This document shows positions 1 to 10,520 of a DNA stretch of 64,000 bases, in pieces. Every line of letters begins with the position of its first letter. Position 1 is the stretch's first letter. This DNA comes from Ruminococcus flavefaciens (lineage in GTDB: Bacteria > Bacillota > Clostridia > Oscillospirales > Ruminococcaceae): positions 248,001 through 312,000 of the forward strand of contig NZ_FRCT01000002.1 of assembly GCF_900143025.1 (NCBI RefSeq). Direction: 5' to 3'. Both the position numbers and the translations under genes were made by a program. The notes beneath the pieces are model-generated. The model worked only from the letters and a program-made list of their open reading frames with translations. It was not told the origin of the DNA and did not search any database.

Positions 1-1
1 C

Positions 2-1582
2 GATATTTTCATTCTTGACTGCGGTCTTGCTTTTCCTGATGCGGATATGCCGGGTGTTGATATAGTTATCCCTGATTTTACCTATGTTGAACGCAATAAG
101 GAGAAGATCAGAGGTATCGTTATAACTCATGGACATGAGGACCACATAGGCGGACTTGCCTATCTTCTTAAAAAGATAAATGTGCCTGTTTATGCAACAC
201 GCCTTACAATAGGTCTTATTGAAGGAAAACTCAAGGAGCAGGGACTTTACGGAAAGGTAAATCTCAATATCGTTGAGCCTAAAAAGACTGTGAAAATGGG
301 CTGTATGGCTGTTGAATTCATAAAGGTCAACCATTCTATCCCTGATTCGGTAGGTATGGCTATCCATACTCCGGCAGGTGTTATAGTTCATACAGGCGAC
401 TTTAAGGTCGATTATTCCCCTATCGACGGTAAGATCATTGATCTTGCCAGATTTGGCGAACTTGGAAGCCGCGGTGTACTTGCACTGATGGCAGACTCTA
501 CCAATGCAGAACGTGCAGGTTATACTCATTCAGAGCGAACAGTCGGCGAGTCGTTTGATAAGCTTTTCCAGAAAGGTGAGGGTAAGCGTATAATAATCGC
601 TACATTCTCATCTAATATCCACCGTGTACAGCAGATCGTAAACTGTGCTGAGAGATACGGCAGAAAGGTCGCTGTGTTCGGAAGAAGCATGGTAAATGTT
701 ATTAATACAGCTATCGAGCTTGGCTATCTTGATGTTCCTGACGGTATATTCATTGATATTGAAATGATGAACCGCTATGAGAGCGAGAGGATAGTTCTTA
801 TCACTACAGGAAGTCAGGGCGAACCAATGTCTGCTCTTACAAGAATGGCTATGAATGACCATAAAAAGGTCAATATCACTCCTATGGACTTCATAATCAT
901 CTCTGCTACTCCTATTCCGGGCAACGAAAAGTTCGTTACCAGAGTTGTAAATGAGCTTATGAAATCAGGTGCGGAAGTTGTTTATGAGGCTATGTACGAA
1001 GTCCATGTTTCAGGTCATGCCTGTCAGGAAGAATTAAAGCTTATGCAGGCTCTTACAAAGCCAAAGTTCTTTATTCCTGTTCACGGAGAGTACAAGCATC
1101 TCAAAAAACACGCTGATCTTGCAAAGCAAATGGGCCTTCCAAGTGAAAATGTAATAATTGCAGAAATAGGAAATGTTATCGAAACAGATGGCAATACCAT
1201 GAAGGTTGTTTCTCAGGTGCCTGCGGGAAGAGTTCTGGTAGACGGTCTTGGTGTAGGCGATGTCGGCTCGATAGTTCTCAGAGACAGAAAACATCTTGCT
1301 CAGGACGGTCTTATCATAATCGTTATCGGAATTGAAAGAAGCACAAATGAAATAGTTGCGGGTCCTGATATAATATCCAGAGGATTTGTATATGTACGAG
1401 AGTCCGAAGAACTTATGGAAGAAGCTAAAGGCCTTCTCACTGATACTCTCGCAAATTGCTCGGCAAGTGAATTAAGAGAGTGGAATTCTCTCAAAGGAAA
1501 GCTTCGTGATGCACTTTCTGATTATATTTATCAGAAAACAAAGCGCAGTCCTATGATCCTTCCTATAATTATGGAGACGTGA
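2..1582 (+). CDS. rnj: Ribonuclease J (5' end missing)
   Basis: RNase J is a metallo-beta-lactamase/beta-CASP endo- and 5'-3' exoribonuclease central to mRNA decay and rRNA maturation in Firmicutes. The frame is open from base 2, so the gene begins before the window; an internal ATG at 47 is not the true start. Visible signatures are the metal-binding HGHEDHIGG motif, a second HTGDF motif, the beta-CASP stretch (GSQGEP) and the HVSGHA motif. The C-terminal dimerisation domain is present to the natural stop. About 30 N-terminal residues are missing relative to the usual ~550 aa. It heads the co-directional run rnj-gdpP-rplI-dnaB with short gaps, so co-transcription is likely. Confidence 0.95.
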   Translation, partial: DIFILDCGLAFPDADMPGVDIVIPDFTYVERNKEKIRGIVITHGHEDHIGGLAYLLKKINVPVYATRLTIGLIEGKLKEQGLYGKVNLNIVEPKKTVKMGCMAVEFIKVNHSIPDSVGMAIHTPAGVIVHTGDFKVDYSPIDGKIIDLARFGELGSRGVLALMADSTNAERAGYTHSERTVGESFDKLFQKGEGKRIIIATFSSNIHRVQQIVNCAERYGRKVAVFGRSMVNVINTAIELGYLDVPDGIFIDIEMMNRYESERIVLITTGSQGEPMSALTRMAMNDHKKVNITPMDFIIISATPIPGNEKFVTRVVNELMKSGAEVVYEAMYEVHVSGHACQEELKLMQALTKPKFFIPVHGEYKHLKKHADLAKQMGLPSENVIIAEIGNVIETDGNTMKVVSQVPAGRVLVDGLGVGDVGSIVLRDRKHLAQDGLIIIVIGIERSTNEIVAGPDIISRGFVYVRESEELMEEAKGLLTDTLANCSASELREWNSLKGKLRDALSDYIYQKTKRSPMILPIIMET

Positions 1583-1603
1583 TTTTCCGAAAGGAGATTT
1601 AAG

Positions 1604-3577
1604 TTGAAAAATAAATTTCCTGCAGTTCTGCTGATCCTGCATCTCCTTGCACTTGGAGCTCTGACGGTCACATTTCTGCTGACAGACCACAGCGATAAAG
1701 TTGTTAATATAGTTTCCATTTCAGCTGTGACACTTATCTTTGCTTGTATTGTCTATACTATTATCTATTCAAGAAACGCGATGCGAAGGATATCAAAAAT
1801 GAATCAGCATCTCGAAAGCTCTGCTGCCGAGTTCATGAATTCGCTTCCTGCGCCTGTTGCTGTAATAGATGATAATAAGAAATTTGTTTGGTACAATCAG
1901 ATCTTTGCAGAAAAGATCGGTCTCGGACAAGACGTATACGGACATGATTTTGAGGGCTTTGTTAAGATCGACCTTGAGTCGCTTTCCACCAATGGCTCTG
2001 CGCTCTGTCCGTTAAATGGCTGCATATATAACGTTACAGCTGAAAAATTCACCAAAAAAGATATGTCGTTTCTTGTCCTTTATTTCCATGATGATACGAG
2101 TTATTATAGTATAAAGAAAAGCATGGACGAGTCTCACCCCAATGTTGTGGTCATTACTATTGATAATTATGACGATATAATGCAGAACGCAAAAGAAAGT
2201 GAAAAAGCTCAGACCTCTGTTGAGACAGAAAAGCTCATTGAAAACTTTATGAGCACAACAAACGGCTTTATTAAGAAGACTTCTGCAAATACTTTCTTTG
2301 CAGTTCTCGAAAATCGTCATCTTAAAGAAGTTATAAACGGTAAATTCAAGCTTCTTGATGCTGCAAGGAATATCAAGATAGCCGGAAAATACCCTCTCAC
2401 CTTCTCCATTGGTGTTGGTCAGGGAGCTTCCTCACTTTCAGAAAGTGAAAGGATCGCTCGTCAGTGCCTTGATATGGCGCTTGGCAGAGGCGGAGATCAG
2501 GCTGTAGTAAAAACAGAAAGCGGATACAGGTTTTTCGGCGGTGTTTCTAAAGGCGTTGAGAAGCGTTCTCGTTCCAAGACACGAATTATTGCAAACGCAT
2601 TGCAGGATCTTATAGTAAGTTCTGACAGAGTGTTCATTATGGGACATCGCTTTGGCGATCTTGACTCTGTCGGGGCAGCCTGCGGACTTGCGGGAGCTGT
2701 TTCTATTCTTGGAAAAGAAGCTTATATAGCCGTCGATCGCACCAAAAACCTCGCTTCTAATCTAATTGACACCATTGACGCAGAAACAGACTGCGGTCTG
2801 TTTGTTACACCGAGTGATGCTGAAAGCATGATCGGTCCGAATGATATCCTCATTATTGTAGACACCCATAATAAGGACTATGTTGAAAGCCGTGCGCTTT
2901 ACGAAAAAGCCCATTCAGTAGTTGTTGTGGATCATCATAGAAAAACAGTCAACTTTATTGACGATGCAGTTATCTTCCACCATGAGCCTTACGCTTCATC
3001 TGCATCGGAAATGGTTACTGAGATAATCCAGTATTTCAATTATAATTCAGACGAAAAGATAGCAAGCTGTCACGCAGATGCTCTTCTTGCCGGAATAATG
3101 CTTGATACTAAAAATTTTGTAATGCGTACAGGCGTAAGAACATTTGAGGCTGCTGCTTTTCTTAAAAAGCTCGGTGCAGATACTGTTGCCGTAAAGCTTC
3201 TGTTTTCAAATTCAATTGATTCCTACAGGAGAAAAACTCAGATCGTAGCATCTGCAAAAATACATAATCACTGTGCTATTGCTGCAGCTGATTTCGTTTC
3301 GGATGATATAAGACTGGTTGCTCCGCAGGCAGCAGATGAGCTTCTCAGTATAACAGATGTTGACGCATCATTTGTTATCTATAAAACACAGAATACTATC
3401 AATATTTCAGCACGCTCTCTCGGCGCACTTAATGTTCAAATAATAATGGAACAGCTCGGCGGAGGCGGTCACCAGACGATGGCAGCGACTCAGCTTGAGA
3501 ATATCGAGGTCGCAGACGCTGTTAAAGCACTTATTTACGCTATTGACGACTGTCGAAAAAACAGTTCGGAGCCATAA
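1604..3577 (+). CDS. gdpP: GdpP-type cyclic-di-AMP phosphodiesterase
   Basis: A 657-aa membrane protein predicted to hydrolyse c-di-AMP, a messenger for cell-wall and osmotic homeostasis. Two hydrophobic segments lie within residues 5-55. A PAS-like region and a degenerate GGDEF-like region follow, then a DHH phosphoesterase core with GDLDSVGAA, a VVVDHH motif and the DHHA1 signature [10 protein letters not shown] near the C terminus. Domain order and length match the GdpP/YybT family. The start is a TTG with AAGGAGA about 7 nt upstream. It lies 21 nt after rnj and 20 nt before rplI, the classic gdpP-rplI-dnaB order. Confidence 0.94.
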   Translation: MKNKFPAVLLILHLLALGALTVTFLLTDHSDKVVNIVSISAVTLIFACIVYTIIYSRNAMRRISKMNQHLESSAAEFMNSLPAPVAVIDDNKKFVWYNQIFAEKIGLGQDVYGHDFEGFVKIDLESLSTNGSALCPLNGCIYNVTAEKFTKKDMSFLVLYFHDDTSYYSIKKSMDESHPNVVVITIDNYDDIMQNAKESEKAQTSVETEKLIENFMSTTNGFIKKTSANTFFAVLENRHLKEVINGKFKLLDAARNIKIAGKYPLTFSIGVGQGASSLSESERIARQCLDMALGRGGDQAVVKTESGYRFFGGVSKGVEKRSRSKTRIIANALQDLIVSSDRVFIMGHRFGDLDSVGAACGLAGAVSILGKEAYIAVDRTKNLASNLIDTIDAETDCGLFVTPSDAESMIGPNDILIIVDTHNKDYVESRALYEKAHSVVVVDHHRKTVNFIDDAVIFHHEPYASSASEMVTEIIQYFNYNSDEKIASCHADALLAGIMLDTKNFVMRTGVRTFEAAAFLKKLGADTVAVKLLFSNSIDSYRRKTQIVASAKIHNHCAIAAADFVSDDIRLVAPQAADELLSITDVDASFVIYKTQNTINISARSLGALNVQIIMEQLGGGGHQTMAATQLENIEVADAVKALIYAIDDCRKNSSEP

Positions 3578-3597
3578 AAAGAAAGGTCGGTATAAAT

Positions 3598-4044
3598 ATG
3601 AAAGTAATTTTCTTACAGGATGTAAAAGGTTCAGGCAAAAAAGGTGAACTTAAAAATGTAGCAGACGGCTATGCACGCAATATGCTTATACCTAAGGGAT
3701 ACGCTGTAGAAGCTACCGCAGCTAATATGAATAAGCTCGAAGGCGCACAGGCTTCTGCACAGCATAAGATAGATATGGATATACAGGCTGCCAAGGAAGC
3801 AGCTGCAAAGCTCAAAGGCAAAAAAGTAAATATCATAGCTAAAGCAGGCTCTAACGGCAAGCTCTTCGGCTCAGTTACCGCAGCACACGTTGCTGAAGCT
3901 ATTTCAAAGCAGTTCGGTGTTCAACTGGATAAAAAGAAGATCACACTCAGCACAGATATAAAGAATTTCGGTTCTTATACAGCTTCTATCAAGTTTTATA
4001 ACGGTATAACCGAAACAATTGATGTTGAAGTCAGCGAAGGCTGA
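3598..4044 (+). CDS. rplI: 50S ribosomal protein L9
   Basis: A 148-aa large-subunit ribosomal protein that binds 23S rRNA and supports reading-frame maintenance. The N terminus ([17 protein letters not shown] followed by NVADGYARN) is the canonical L9 rRNA-binding domain. A helical linker and the C-terminal domain follow, and the length is standard. An AAAGAAAGG Shine-Dalgarno lies upstream of the ATG. It sits between gdpP and dnaB, the usual Firmicutes arrangement. Confidence 0.97.
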   Translation: MKVIFLQDVKGSGKKGELKNVADGYARNMLIPKGYAVEATAANMNKLEGAQASAQHKIDMDIQAAKEAAAKLKGKKVNIIAKAGSNGKLFGSVTAAHVAEAISKQFGVQLDKKKITLSTDIKNFGSYTASIKFYNGITETIDVEVSEG

Positions 4045-4047
4045 TCG

Positions 4048-5412
4048 GTGAATAATATGGACGAAAATGAGATCCTGCTCTCTTCCCGTGAGCTACCTCA
4101 CAGTATCGAGGCGGAGCAATCTGTTCTGGGAGCTATAATCTCTCAGCCATCGGTTCTTTCCGATGTTATTGAACTGATAAAACCTGAATATTTCTATAAC
4201 GAACAGCATAAGGCGCTGTATTCCATAATGCTTCAGATGAATTCTATGAGTTTACCTGTCGATATCGTTACAGTGCTTAATGAAGCTGAAAAACAGCATA
4301 TTTTTGAGAGTCCTGCCGAGGGTAGACGTTATCTTGCGGAAATTGGCAATATGCTGCCATCGACTTCAAATATACAAAGCTATTGCAAGATCGTTGCTGA
4401 TAAATATTTTCTCAGAAGTCTCAGCTATGTTGCAAGAGCTATTCTTGATGATGTTCAGTCAGGTGAACAAGATGCGCAGCTGCTTCTTGATGCTGCTGAA
4501 CAGAAAATATACGATATAAGACAGGGCAGAGATGTCAAGGGACTTGTTCCCCTTTCGGACGCTATTGCTGAGGCGTATGACAGACTTGGCAAAATATCAG
4601 GTCCTGACAAGGAAAAATATGTCGGTGCACGAACAGGATTTACTCTTCTTGATAGTATTACATCAGGCCTTAACAAGTCTGATCTGATCATAATTGCTGC
4701 AAGACCAGGTATGGGTAAGACTTCTTTTGCTATGAATATAGCTACAAATGTAGCGCGACGCTCTGAAAAGGAAGTCGTTACTTTCAACCTCGAAATGTCA
4801 AAGGAACAGCTTGCTACAAGAATACTTTCGACAGAAGCTCTTGTTGAATCAAATACACTGAGAAACGGACGAATAACAGGTGAAGACTGGGTAAAACTTG
4901 CAACAAGTGCGGGCTATCTCAGCACTATCCCCTTGTATATCGACGATACAGCAAGTATGACCGTTCAGCAGATGAAGGCTAAGCTTAGAAGAACTAAAAA
5001 CCTCGGATTAGTTATCATCGACTATTTACAGCTCATGGAGTCAACCTCGCATTCAGATAACAGAGTTACTGTTATCAGTGAAATAACCCGACAGCTTAAA
5101 GTCATGGCTAAAGAGCTCAATGTTCCTGTAATACTTCTTTCACAGCTTTCCCGTGCTGTTGAAAGCCGTACAGATAAAAGACCTATGCTTTCCGATCTTC
5201 GTGAATCGGGTTCTATCGAGCAGGACGCTGATATCGTTCTTTTCCTTTACCGTGAAGCATATTACAATAAAGAAAGTCAGCGACAGAACATATCAGAATG
5301 TATTGTTGCTAAAAACCGACACGGTGAAACAGGTACAGTTGAGCTTATATGGGACGGTCAGTATACTCGTTTCTCAAATCCTGATTACAGTGAAGCACCT
5401 GAAAATATATGA
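4048..5412 (+). CDS. dnaB: Replicative DNA helicase DnaB
   Basis: A 454-aa hexameric 5'-3' helicase of the replisome. The N-terminal DnaB domain opens with LPHSIEAEQSVLGA. The RecA-like C-terminal domain has Walker A (ARPGMGKTS), Walker B (LVIIDYLQLM) and the terminal segment with SQLSRAVE and RHGETG. Length is typical. The GTG at 4048, 3 nt after the rplI stop, is used here; an ATG at 4057 is a plausible alternative because the Shine-Dalgarno is weak. Its stop overlaps the tilS start as ATGA. Confidence 0.96.
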   Translation: MNNMDENEILLSSRELPHSIEAEQSVLGAIISQPSVLSDVIELIKPEYFYNEQHKALYSIMLQMNSMSLPVDIVTVLNEAEKQHIFESPAEGRRYLAEIGNMLPSTSNIQSYCKIVADKYFLRSLSYVARAILDDVQSGEQDAQLLLDAAEQKIYDIRQGRDVKGLVPLSDAIAEAYDRLGKISGPDKEKYVGARTGFTLLDSITSGLNKSDLIIIAARPGMGKTSFAMNIATNVARRSEKEVVTFNLEMSKEQLATRILSTEALVESNTLRNGRITGEDWVKLATSAGYLSTIPLYIDDTASMTVQQMKAKLRRTKNLGLVIIDYLQLMESTSHSDNRVTVISEITRQLKVMAKELNVPVILLSQLSRAVESRTDKRPMLSDLRESGSIEQDADIVLFLYREAYYNKESQRQNISECIVAKNRHGETGTVELIWDGQYTRFSNPDYSEAPENI

Positions 5413-6749
5413 TTATGTTAACCAAGGTTTACGATTTTATTTTAAAAAATTCACTGCTTAGCAGAGGAGATACGGTTGTATGCGGATTATCAGGCGGAGC
5501 AGACAGTGTTGCACTCCTTTTATCACTTTTTGCATTGAAGGAAAAGCTTGATATAAACGTTGAGGCTATCCATGTAAATCACTGCTTACGAGGTAAAGAA
5601 AGCGACAGAGATGAAGATTTCTGCCGAGATCTTTGCAAAAGTCTCGAAATCCCGTTTAATGCTGTATCCTGTGATGTTAATGCACTTTCAGCTTCGGAAG
5701 GTATTTCTGTAGAAGAAGCTGCGAGAAAGCTGAGATACAGGATCTTTGCCGAAAGCTCTGTAGGTAAAAAGCTCGCAACCGCTCACAATGCTAATGACAA
5801 TCTCGAAACTGTAATTCTTAATCTTTCACGCGGTACAGGTGTTAAAGGACTTTCGGGTATTCCTGTTATACGCGGCAATATAATAAGACCTCTTCTGACA
5901 GTTACACGTCGTGAGATCGAAGAACATCTCGCATCATTGAGTCAGTCATATGTTACGGACAGTACCAATCTGTCAGATGATTATACAAGAAATAAGATCA
6001 GACATAAAATAGTTCCTTTACTGGCTGAAATAAATTCATCTGTAAATGAAACATCTGTAAATACAATTAGCAATATCCGAGAGGAAAATGAGTTTATCGA
6101 AAGGATTGTCTCTCAGGCAGAGAATAAATGCAGAAAATGCAACAAGCTGATCGGTCTCGGCGAGTACGATCCTGTAATAAGAAAACGCTGTATATCGCGT
6201 CTTCTTGCGGATAATCAACTCCCCTACTCGTTCAGAAGACTTGAAGAAGCTGATGATATACTTCTTAATGGCGGAAAAATAAATATTTCAGGTCATTTCT
6301 TCCTTGAAGCCGGAAATGATATCATTGAATTGAAAATTATAGAAAAGCCTGTAGAAGGCGTTATTTCCGCTGATATTGTTATTGGAACTGATAATATCAT
6401 CAATAATTGTAATGTCAAATGTGAGATAATAGAATGTGATAATTTGAAGAAATTTGAAGCCGTTCATAAAAAATCCACATTTTATGTTGCTGATTATGAT
6501 AAAATAAGAGGAAGGCTTATCGTAAGAACAAGAAGGTTCGGTGATAAGATAAAACTAAAAGGAAGAGATTTTACTTCTTCCGTAAAAAAGCTGATCAATG
6601 AAAAAATTCCTGCTGAAGAACGTTCGGATCTTCTTTTTCTGGAAGATGAATGCGGAACTGTTCTCGCCGAAAAAATCGGTATCGCAGATCGTATCGCACC
6701 CGATGACAATACAGTCAGGTTTTTAAAAATTTCGTTTATACGATCGTAA
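5409..6749 (+). CDS. tilS: tRNA(Ile)-lysidine synthase
   Basis: TilS modifies C34 of the tRNA-Ile(CAU) anticodon to lysidine, changing both codon and amino-acid identity. The N-terminal PP-loop ATPase is clear ([10 protein letters not shown] near residues 28-37), followed by the [10 protein letters not shown] and [11 protein letters not shown] motifs. The C-terminal TilS domain fills the remaining ~150 residues. The start overlaps dnaB by four bases (ATGA), which suggests translational coupling. hpt, which often lies between tilS and ftsH, is absent here. Confidence 0.94.
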   Translation: MIMLTKVYDFILKNSLLSRGDTVVCGLSGGADSVALLLSLFALKEKLDINVEAIHVNHCLRGKESDRDEDFCRDLCKSLEIPFNAVSCDVNALSASEGISVEEAARKLRYRIFAESSVGKKLATAHNANDNLETVILNLSRGTGVKGLSGIPVIRGNIIRPLLTVTRREIEEHLASLSQSYVTDSTNLSDDYTRNKIRHKIVPLLAEINSSVNETSVNTISNIREENEFIERIVSQAENKCRKCNKLIGLGEYDPVIRKRCISRLLADNQLPYSFRRLEEADDILLNGGKINISGHFFLEAGNDIIELKIIEKPVEGVISADIVIGTDNIINNCNVKCEIIECDNLKKFEAVHKKSTFYVADYDKIRGRLIVRTRRFGDKIKLKGRDFTSSVKKLINEKIPAEERSDLLFLEDECGTVLAEKIGIADRIAPDDNTVRFLKISFIRS

Positions 6750-6766
6750 GAAATGGAGAGGATAAT

Positions 6767-8677
6767 TTGACACCAAAGAAAAGCAAAGGTATTTTTACCT
6801 ATCTCATGCTGATCATCGCAGCTGTCTTTTTGCTTATTTATGTAAGCTCAAGACTTAATTCAACAAGTAATAAAACTCAATATTCCGAGATAATTAGTCT
6901 TTTTGATAATTATAAGGTATCATACTATGAACTCGACCTCGGAACAGGTGAACTAACCTATCGAATTGAAGATCAGGAAAAGGAAAAGCATTATACCGTT
7001 CCAAATGTAAATATATTCCTTGAAGATACCAAAGATTATCGTAAGGAATATAATGAGCATCACGCTAATGAAGAGAAAACTCTGGAACAGGATTTTATCA
7101 AGATAACAGACAGAACATGGCTGTATTCACTTATTCCTGTTATCCTTACAATACTTCTTGGCGTTGCTATCCTCTATTTTATGATGAAGCAAAGTGGCGG
7201 CGGCGGTAAGTATACAAGCTTTGGCAAGGCTAATCTGAAAAGCAGTGCAAGCGCAAGAAAAGCTACTTTCAAAGATGTTGCAGGTGCTGATGAGGAAAAG
7301 CAGGAGCTTGTTGAGATCGTTGATTACCTTAAAAATCCAAAGAAATATACCGATCTCGGTGCTAAAGTACCTAAGGGCGTTCTCCTTTTAGGCCCTCCAG
7401 GTACAGGTAAAACTCTCCTTGCAAGAGCTGTTGCAGGTGAAGCAGGCTGCCCGTTCTTCCCTATTTCCGGTTCTGATTTCGTTGAAATGTTCGTCGGAGT
7501 CGGTGCATCAAGAGTTAGAGATCTTTTTGAACAGGCTAAAAAGCACGCTCCTGCTATTATTTTCATTGATGAGATTGATGCCGTAGGTCGTCACAGAGGC
7601 GCAGGTCTTGGCGGCGGTCACGATGAACGTGAGCAGACACTTAACCAGCTTCTCGTTGAAATGGATGGTTTCACAGGAAATGAAAGCGTAATTGTTATTG
7701 CTGCAACTAACAGACGTGATATTCTCGATCCTGCCCTTCTCAGACCCGGTCGTTTTGACAGGCAGATCGTTGTAGGATACCCTGATGTTAAGGGAAGAGA
7801 AGAAATTCTTCAGGTTCATGCTAAAAACAAGCCTCTTGGTCCTGATGTAAATATCAAGACTATCGCAAGAACAACTCAGGGCTTTACAGGCGCGGATCTT
7901 GAAAATGTACTGAATGAAGCTGCTCTCCTCGCTGCAAGAAACAATCGTCTTGCAATTACAGAAGCAGATATTGAAGAAGCTACCATGAAGGTTATTGCAG
8001 GTCCTGAAAAGAAGTCACGAATTGTTACCGAGCACGATAAGCTTGTTACAGCTTATCACGAAGCAGGTCATGCAGTTGCTGCATATAACTTAAAGACTCA
8101 GGATAAAGTACATCAGGTTACTATTATTCAGCGTGGTATGGCAGCAGGTCTTACAGTAACAAGACCTGATAATGATGACAGACACGTTTCAAGGAATCAG
8201 ATGCGTGAAAGTATCATTATGCTTCTTGGCGGTCGTGTTGCAGAAGAGCTTTTCATTGATGATATCTGTACAGGTGCTTCAAATGATATCGAGCGTGCTA
8301 CTGCAACTGCACGTAATATGGTTACAAGATACGGCTTCTCAAAGAAGATAGGTACTGTTGTATACGGTTCCGATAACGATGAAGTATTCCTTGGTAAGGA
8401 TTACGGTCATACAAGAAATTACAGTGAAGCTGTTGCTGCTCAGATCGATGAAGAAGTACGTTCTATCATTGAAAAGGCTTACAGTGATTGTACAGAGCTT
8501 ATCAAAGCAAATGCAGACAAGATGCATTTCCTCGCAAAGTATCTTCTTAAATTCGAGAAGATCGACGGAGATGATTTTGAAAAGCTTATGCGCGGTGAAA
8601 TGTCTCCTTCTGTTCTTTATGAAAATGACATTGTTGATACAACATCTGAGACAACAGAAGAAAATACTGAGATTTAA
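6767..8677 (+). CDS. ftsH: ATP-dependent zinc metalloprotease FtsH
   Basis: A 636-aa membrane-anchored AAA+ protease that degrades misassembled membrane proteins and regulators. One N-terminal membrane segment (about residues 10-27) and a second (about 120-140) flank the extracytoplasmic domain. The AAA module has Walker A (GPPGTGKT), Walker B (IIFIDEIDA) and the second region of homology ([17 protein letters not shown]). The zinc protease motif is HEAGH. The start is a TTG after GGAGAGG. The acidic tail is rich in T and E. An intrinsic terminator follows directly and ends the operon. Confidence 0.97.
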   Translation: MTPKKSKGIFTYLMLIIAAVFLLIYVSSRLNSTSNKTQYSEIISLFDNYKVSYYELDLGTGELTYRIEDQEKEKHYTVPNVNIFLEDTKDYRKEYNEHHANEEKTLEQDFIKITDRTWLYSLIPVILTILLGVAILYFMMKQSGGGGKYTSFGKANLKSSASARKATFKDVAGADEEKQELVEIVDYLKNPKKYTDLGAKVPKGVLLLGPPGTGKTLLARAVAGEAGCPFFPISGSDFVEMFVGVGASRVRDLFEQAKKHAPAIIFIDEIDAVGRHRGAGLGGGHDEREQTLNQLLVEMDGFTGNESVIVIAATNRRDILDPALLRPGRFDRQIVVGYPDVKGREEILQVHAKNKPLGPDVNIKTIARTTQGFTGADLENVLNEAALLAARNNRLAITEADIEEATMKVIAGPEKKSRIVTEHDKLVTAYHEAGHAVAAYNLKTQDKVHQVTIIQRGMAAGLTVTRPDNDDRHVSRNQMRESIIMLLGGRVAEELFIDDICTGASNDIERATATARNMVTRYGFSKKIGTVVYGSDNDEVFLGKDYGHTRNYSEAVAAQIDEEVRSIIEKAYSDCTELIKANADKMHFLAKYLLKFEKIDGDDFEKLMRGEMSPSVLYENDIVDTTSETTEENTEI

Positions 8678-8680
8678 AAA

Positions 8681-8713
8681 AAGATCCCGAAGAACTATTC
8701 TTCGGGATTTTTA
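8681..8713 (+). terminator. Intrinsic terminator after ftsH
   Basis: A perfect 10-bp stem (8684-8693 with 8699-8708) has a 5-nt loop and is followed by a T-rich stretch. Confidence 0.9.
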
Positions 8714-8741
8714 ATGCAATTATACTATTATGCCTTAAACA

Positions 8742-8770
8742 TTGCATTTCTTAATTTTTTGTGTTATAAT
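8742..8770 (+). promoter_or_regulatory. Sigma-A promoter for FHA/FtsW/PBP operon
   Basis: TTGCAT (8742-8747) and TATAAT (8765-8770) are separated by 17 nt, with an extended -10 TG dinucleotide. The site lies between the ftsH terminator and the FHA gene. Confidence 0.8.
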
Positions 8771-8806
8771 TAAACAGTATGTTTATTTTTATTGGAGGTG
8801 TTCTTC

Positions 8807-9226
8807 TTGAATTCTCTGAATCTTATATTATGTGCTGCTTCAATCGCTGCACTTGATATATGTATTTTTGTCCTTATTATAACGGCATATTGTGAAAAGA
8901 GATCATCTAAGAAAAACTGGCACGAGCTTGCACACGACATGGAGCTTGCAGAAAAGGATAAAATATACGATCTTGGCTGCGACGAAGTACTTATCGGCCG
9001 TCATGCATCGGCTGATATAAGACTCCCTGATCTGTCAGTATCACGTTATCACGCTATGCTTACTGTATCAAATGGTATATGGACTATCAAGGATATAGGT
9101 TCAAAATCAGGCATTTTCGTTAACGGTAATCTTATACATGAAACCGTACTTCATGAAAATGATGTAATTAAGCTTGGTAATCGTCGCTTGATCTTCAGAA
9201 AAAGGAGGCAGGAACGTGTACGCTAA
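8807..9226 (+). CDS. FHA-domain membrane protein
   Basis: A small protein with one N-terminal membrane helix (about residues 3-25) and a C-terminal forkhead-associated domain that would read phosphothreonine on partner proteins. FHA signatures are LIGRHASADIRLPD, SVSRYHAML and the SKSGIFVNG loop. The TTG at 8807 is preferred because GGAGGTG ends 6 nt upstream; an in-frame TTG at 8792 overlaps that Shine-Dalgarno. It overlaps the next gene by 11 bp. FHA-RodA-PBP clustering is known in Gram-positive bacteria and suggests Ser/Thr-kinase control of peptidoglycan synthesis; no kinase gene is in this window. Confidence 0.85.
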   Translation: MNSLNLILCAASIAALDICIFVLIITAYCEKRSSKKNWHELAHDMELAEKDKIYDLGCDEVLIGRHASADIRLPDLSVSRYHAMLTVSNGIWTIKDIGSKSGIFVNGNLIHETVLHENDVIKLGNRRLIFRKRRQERVR

Positions 9227-10520
9227 CCCCGTTGCATATATTTTTTCATGTATTTTTGTAATTTTTGCTCACTCAGCAATGCTTGTCAATATATGGTTCA
9301 ATGGTAATTTTTCAGAACCGCGTGATATTGCGATACTCGGTGCAGCTGTAATTATTCTTGACATTGCTTATTTTGTTGCGATACTTTTCTTTAAGCAGAT
9401 GTCGTATGTTCTTGATTTTTTGTTGATACTTATTCTTAATATGAGCGTGATTTTCCAGTCCTGTTTCATATGCAAATTCAATATCAAGCACTACATAACC
9501 TGTATCGTATGTCTTGCAGCAAGCAAATGCGGATATATGCTCTGTAAGAACCACAAGCTTCTTCAGGACAAAAAGAAGTATATATATGGTGGTATAGGTA
9601 TACTTCTTATGTTAGTCCTTTTCGTTGACCTTGTTAAGCATGATATGTGGATAAGGATAGGTTCATTTACACTTCAGCCTTCTGAATTCATTAAACCACT
9701 ATTTGTACTTGCTTGTGCAACTTCGATTGCAGATCAGCAGAAAAAGCATAAGATATTATGCTTTAATGTTGTATATGAAAACATATCGCTTTTCTGCTTA
9801 ATGGCAGCTATTTGCCTTGTTCAGGTCAAATCTCATGACTACGGCAGTCTTCCTACTTTTATAAGTATATACTGTGTAGGTTTTATACTTAGAATATGCT
9901 ACCCAAAAGCTAAATTCTCTAAAAAGAAACTCTTTGCAGTTATCGCGGTTATTGTTGTATGTCTGCTTATCGGTCTCAAGTATGCACCTGAATACGTTCA
10001 GCATCGTCTTCACGTTGATATCTGGAGTGATAAAACAGGTGACGGATACCAGCAGTCACAAGCTCTTATAGCTATCGCCAACGGAGGCTGGTTCGGAGTT
10101 GGACCCGGAAGAGGCTTCCTTTCAAATATATTTGCTTTTGACAATGATATCGTATTTGCAACTGTAAGCGAGGAATGGGGACTTTTATACGCACTTATGA
10201 TGGTTCTTACCATAATAATCATTACAGCTGTTCCTCTTTTTAATCCTACAAGGTCATATTATCATGCGACAATGTCATCTTGTATCGCTGCTGCCTTTAT
10301 TGTTCAAATGGCTCTTAATATATTCGGTTCATGTAATCTTATACCTTTTACAGGCGTTACAATTCCGTTTATTTCTTCAGGAGGAAGCTCACTGCTTGTT
10401 AGCGGCTTTATGACAGGTATGCTGATGGCAGGACAATCCCCTGTTTTCAGAGAAAATAAAGCTTCTCAAAAGAATAAAAAACAGACAGAAGCTGTTCCGG
10501 CATGGAGGTGGAAGGAATGA
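9216..10520 (+). CDS. FtsW/RodA/SpoVE-family SEDS peptidoglycan polymerase
   Basis: A 434-aa polytopic SEDS protein predicted to polymerise lipid II with a partner class B PBP. About ten hydrophobic helices are visible. Family landmarks are QPSEFIKP, the GYQQSQALIAIANGGWFGVGPG stretch (split here as GYQQSQALIAIANGG then WFGVGPG), AVSEEWG-like TVSEEWG, and PFISSGGSSL near the C terminus. The GTG start at 9216 follows AAAGGAGG. It overlaps the FHA gene upstream and the PBP gene downstream (ATGA), so the trio is probably translationally coupled. Whether it acts in elongation or division cannot be told from sequence. Confidence 0.92.
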   Translation: MYANPVAYIFSCIFVIFAHSAMLVNIWFNGNFSEPRDIAILGAAVIILDIAYFVAILFFKQMSYVLDFLLILILNMSVIFQSCFICKFNIKHYITCIVCLAASKCGYMLCKNHKLLQDKKKYIYGGIGILLMLVLFVDLVKHDMWIRIGSFTLQPSEFIKPLFVLACATSIADQQKKHKILCFNVVYENISLFCLMAAICLVQVKSHDYGSLPTFISIYCVGFILRICYPKAKFSKKKLFAVIAVIVVCLLIGLKYAPEYVQHRLHVDIWSDKTGDGYQQSQALIAIANGGWFGVGPGRGFLSNIFAFDNDIVFATVSEEWGLLYALMMVLTIIIITAVPLFNPTRSYYHATMSSCIAAAFIVQMALNIFGSCNLIPFTGVTIPFISSGGSSLLVSGFMTGMLMAGQSPVFRENKASQKNKKQTEAVPAWRWKE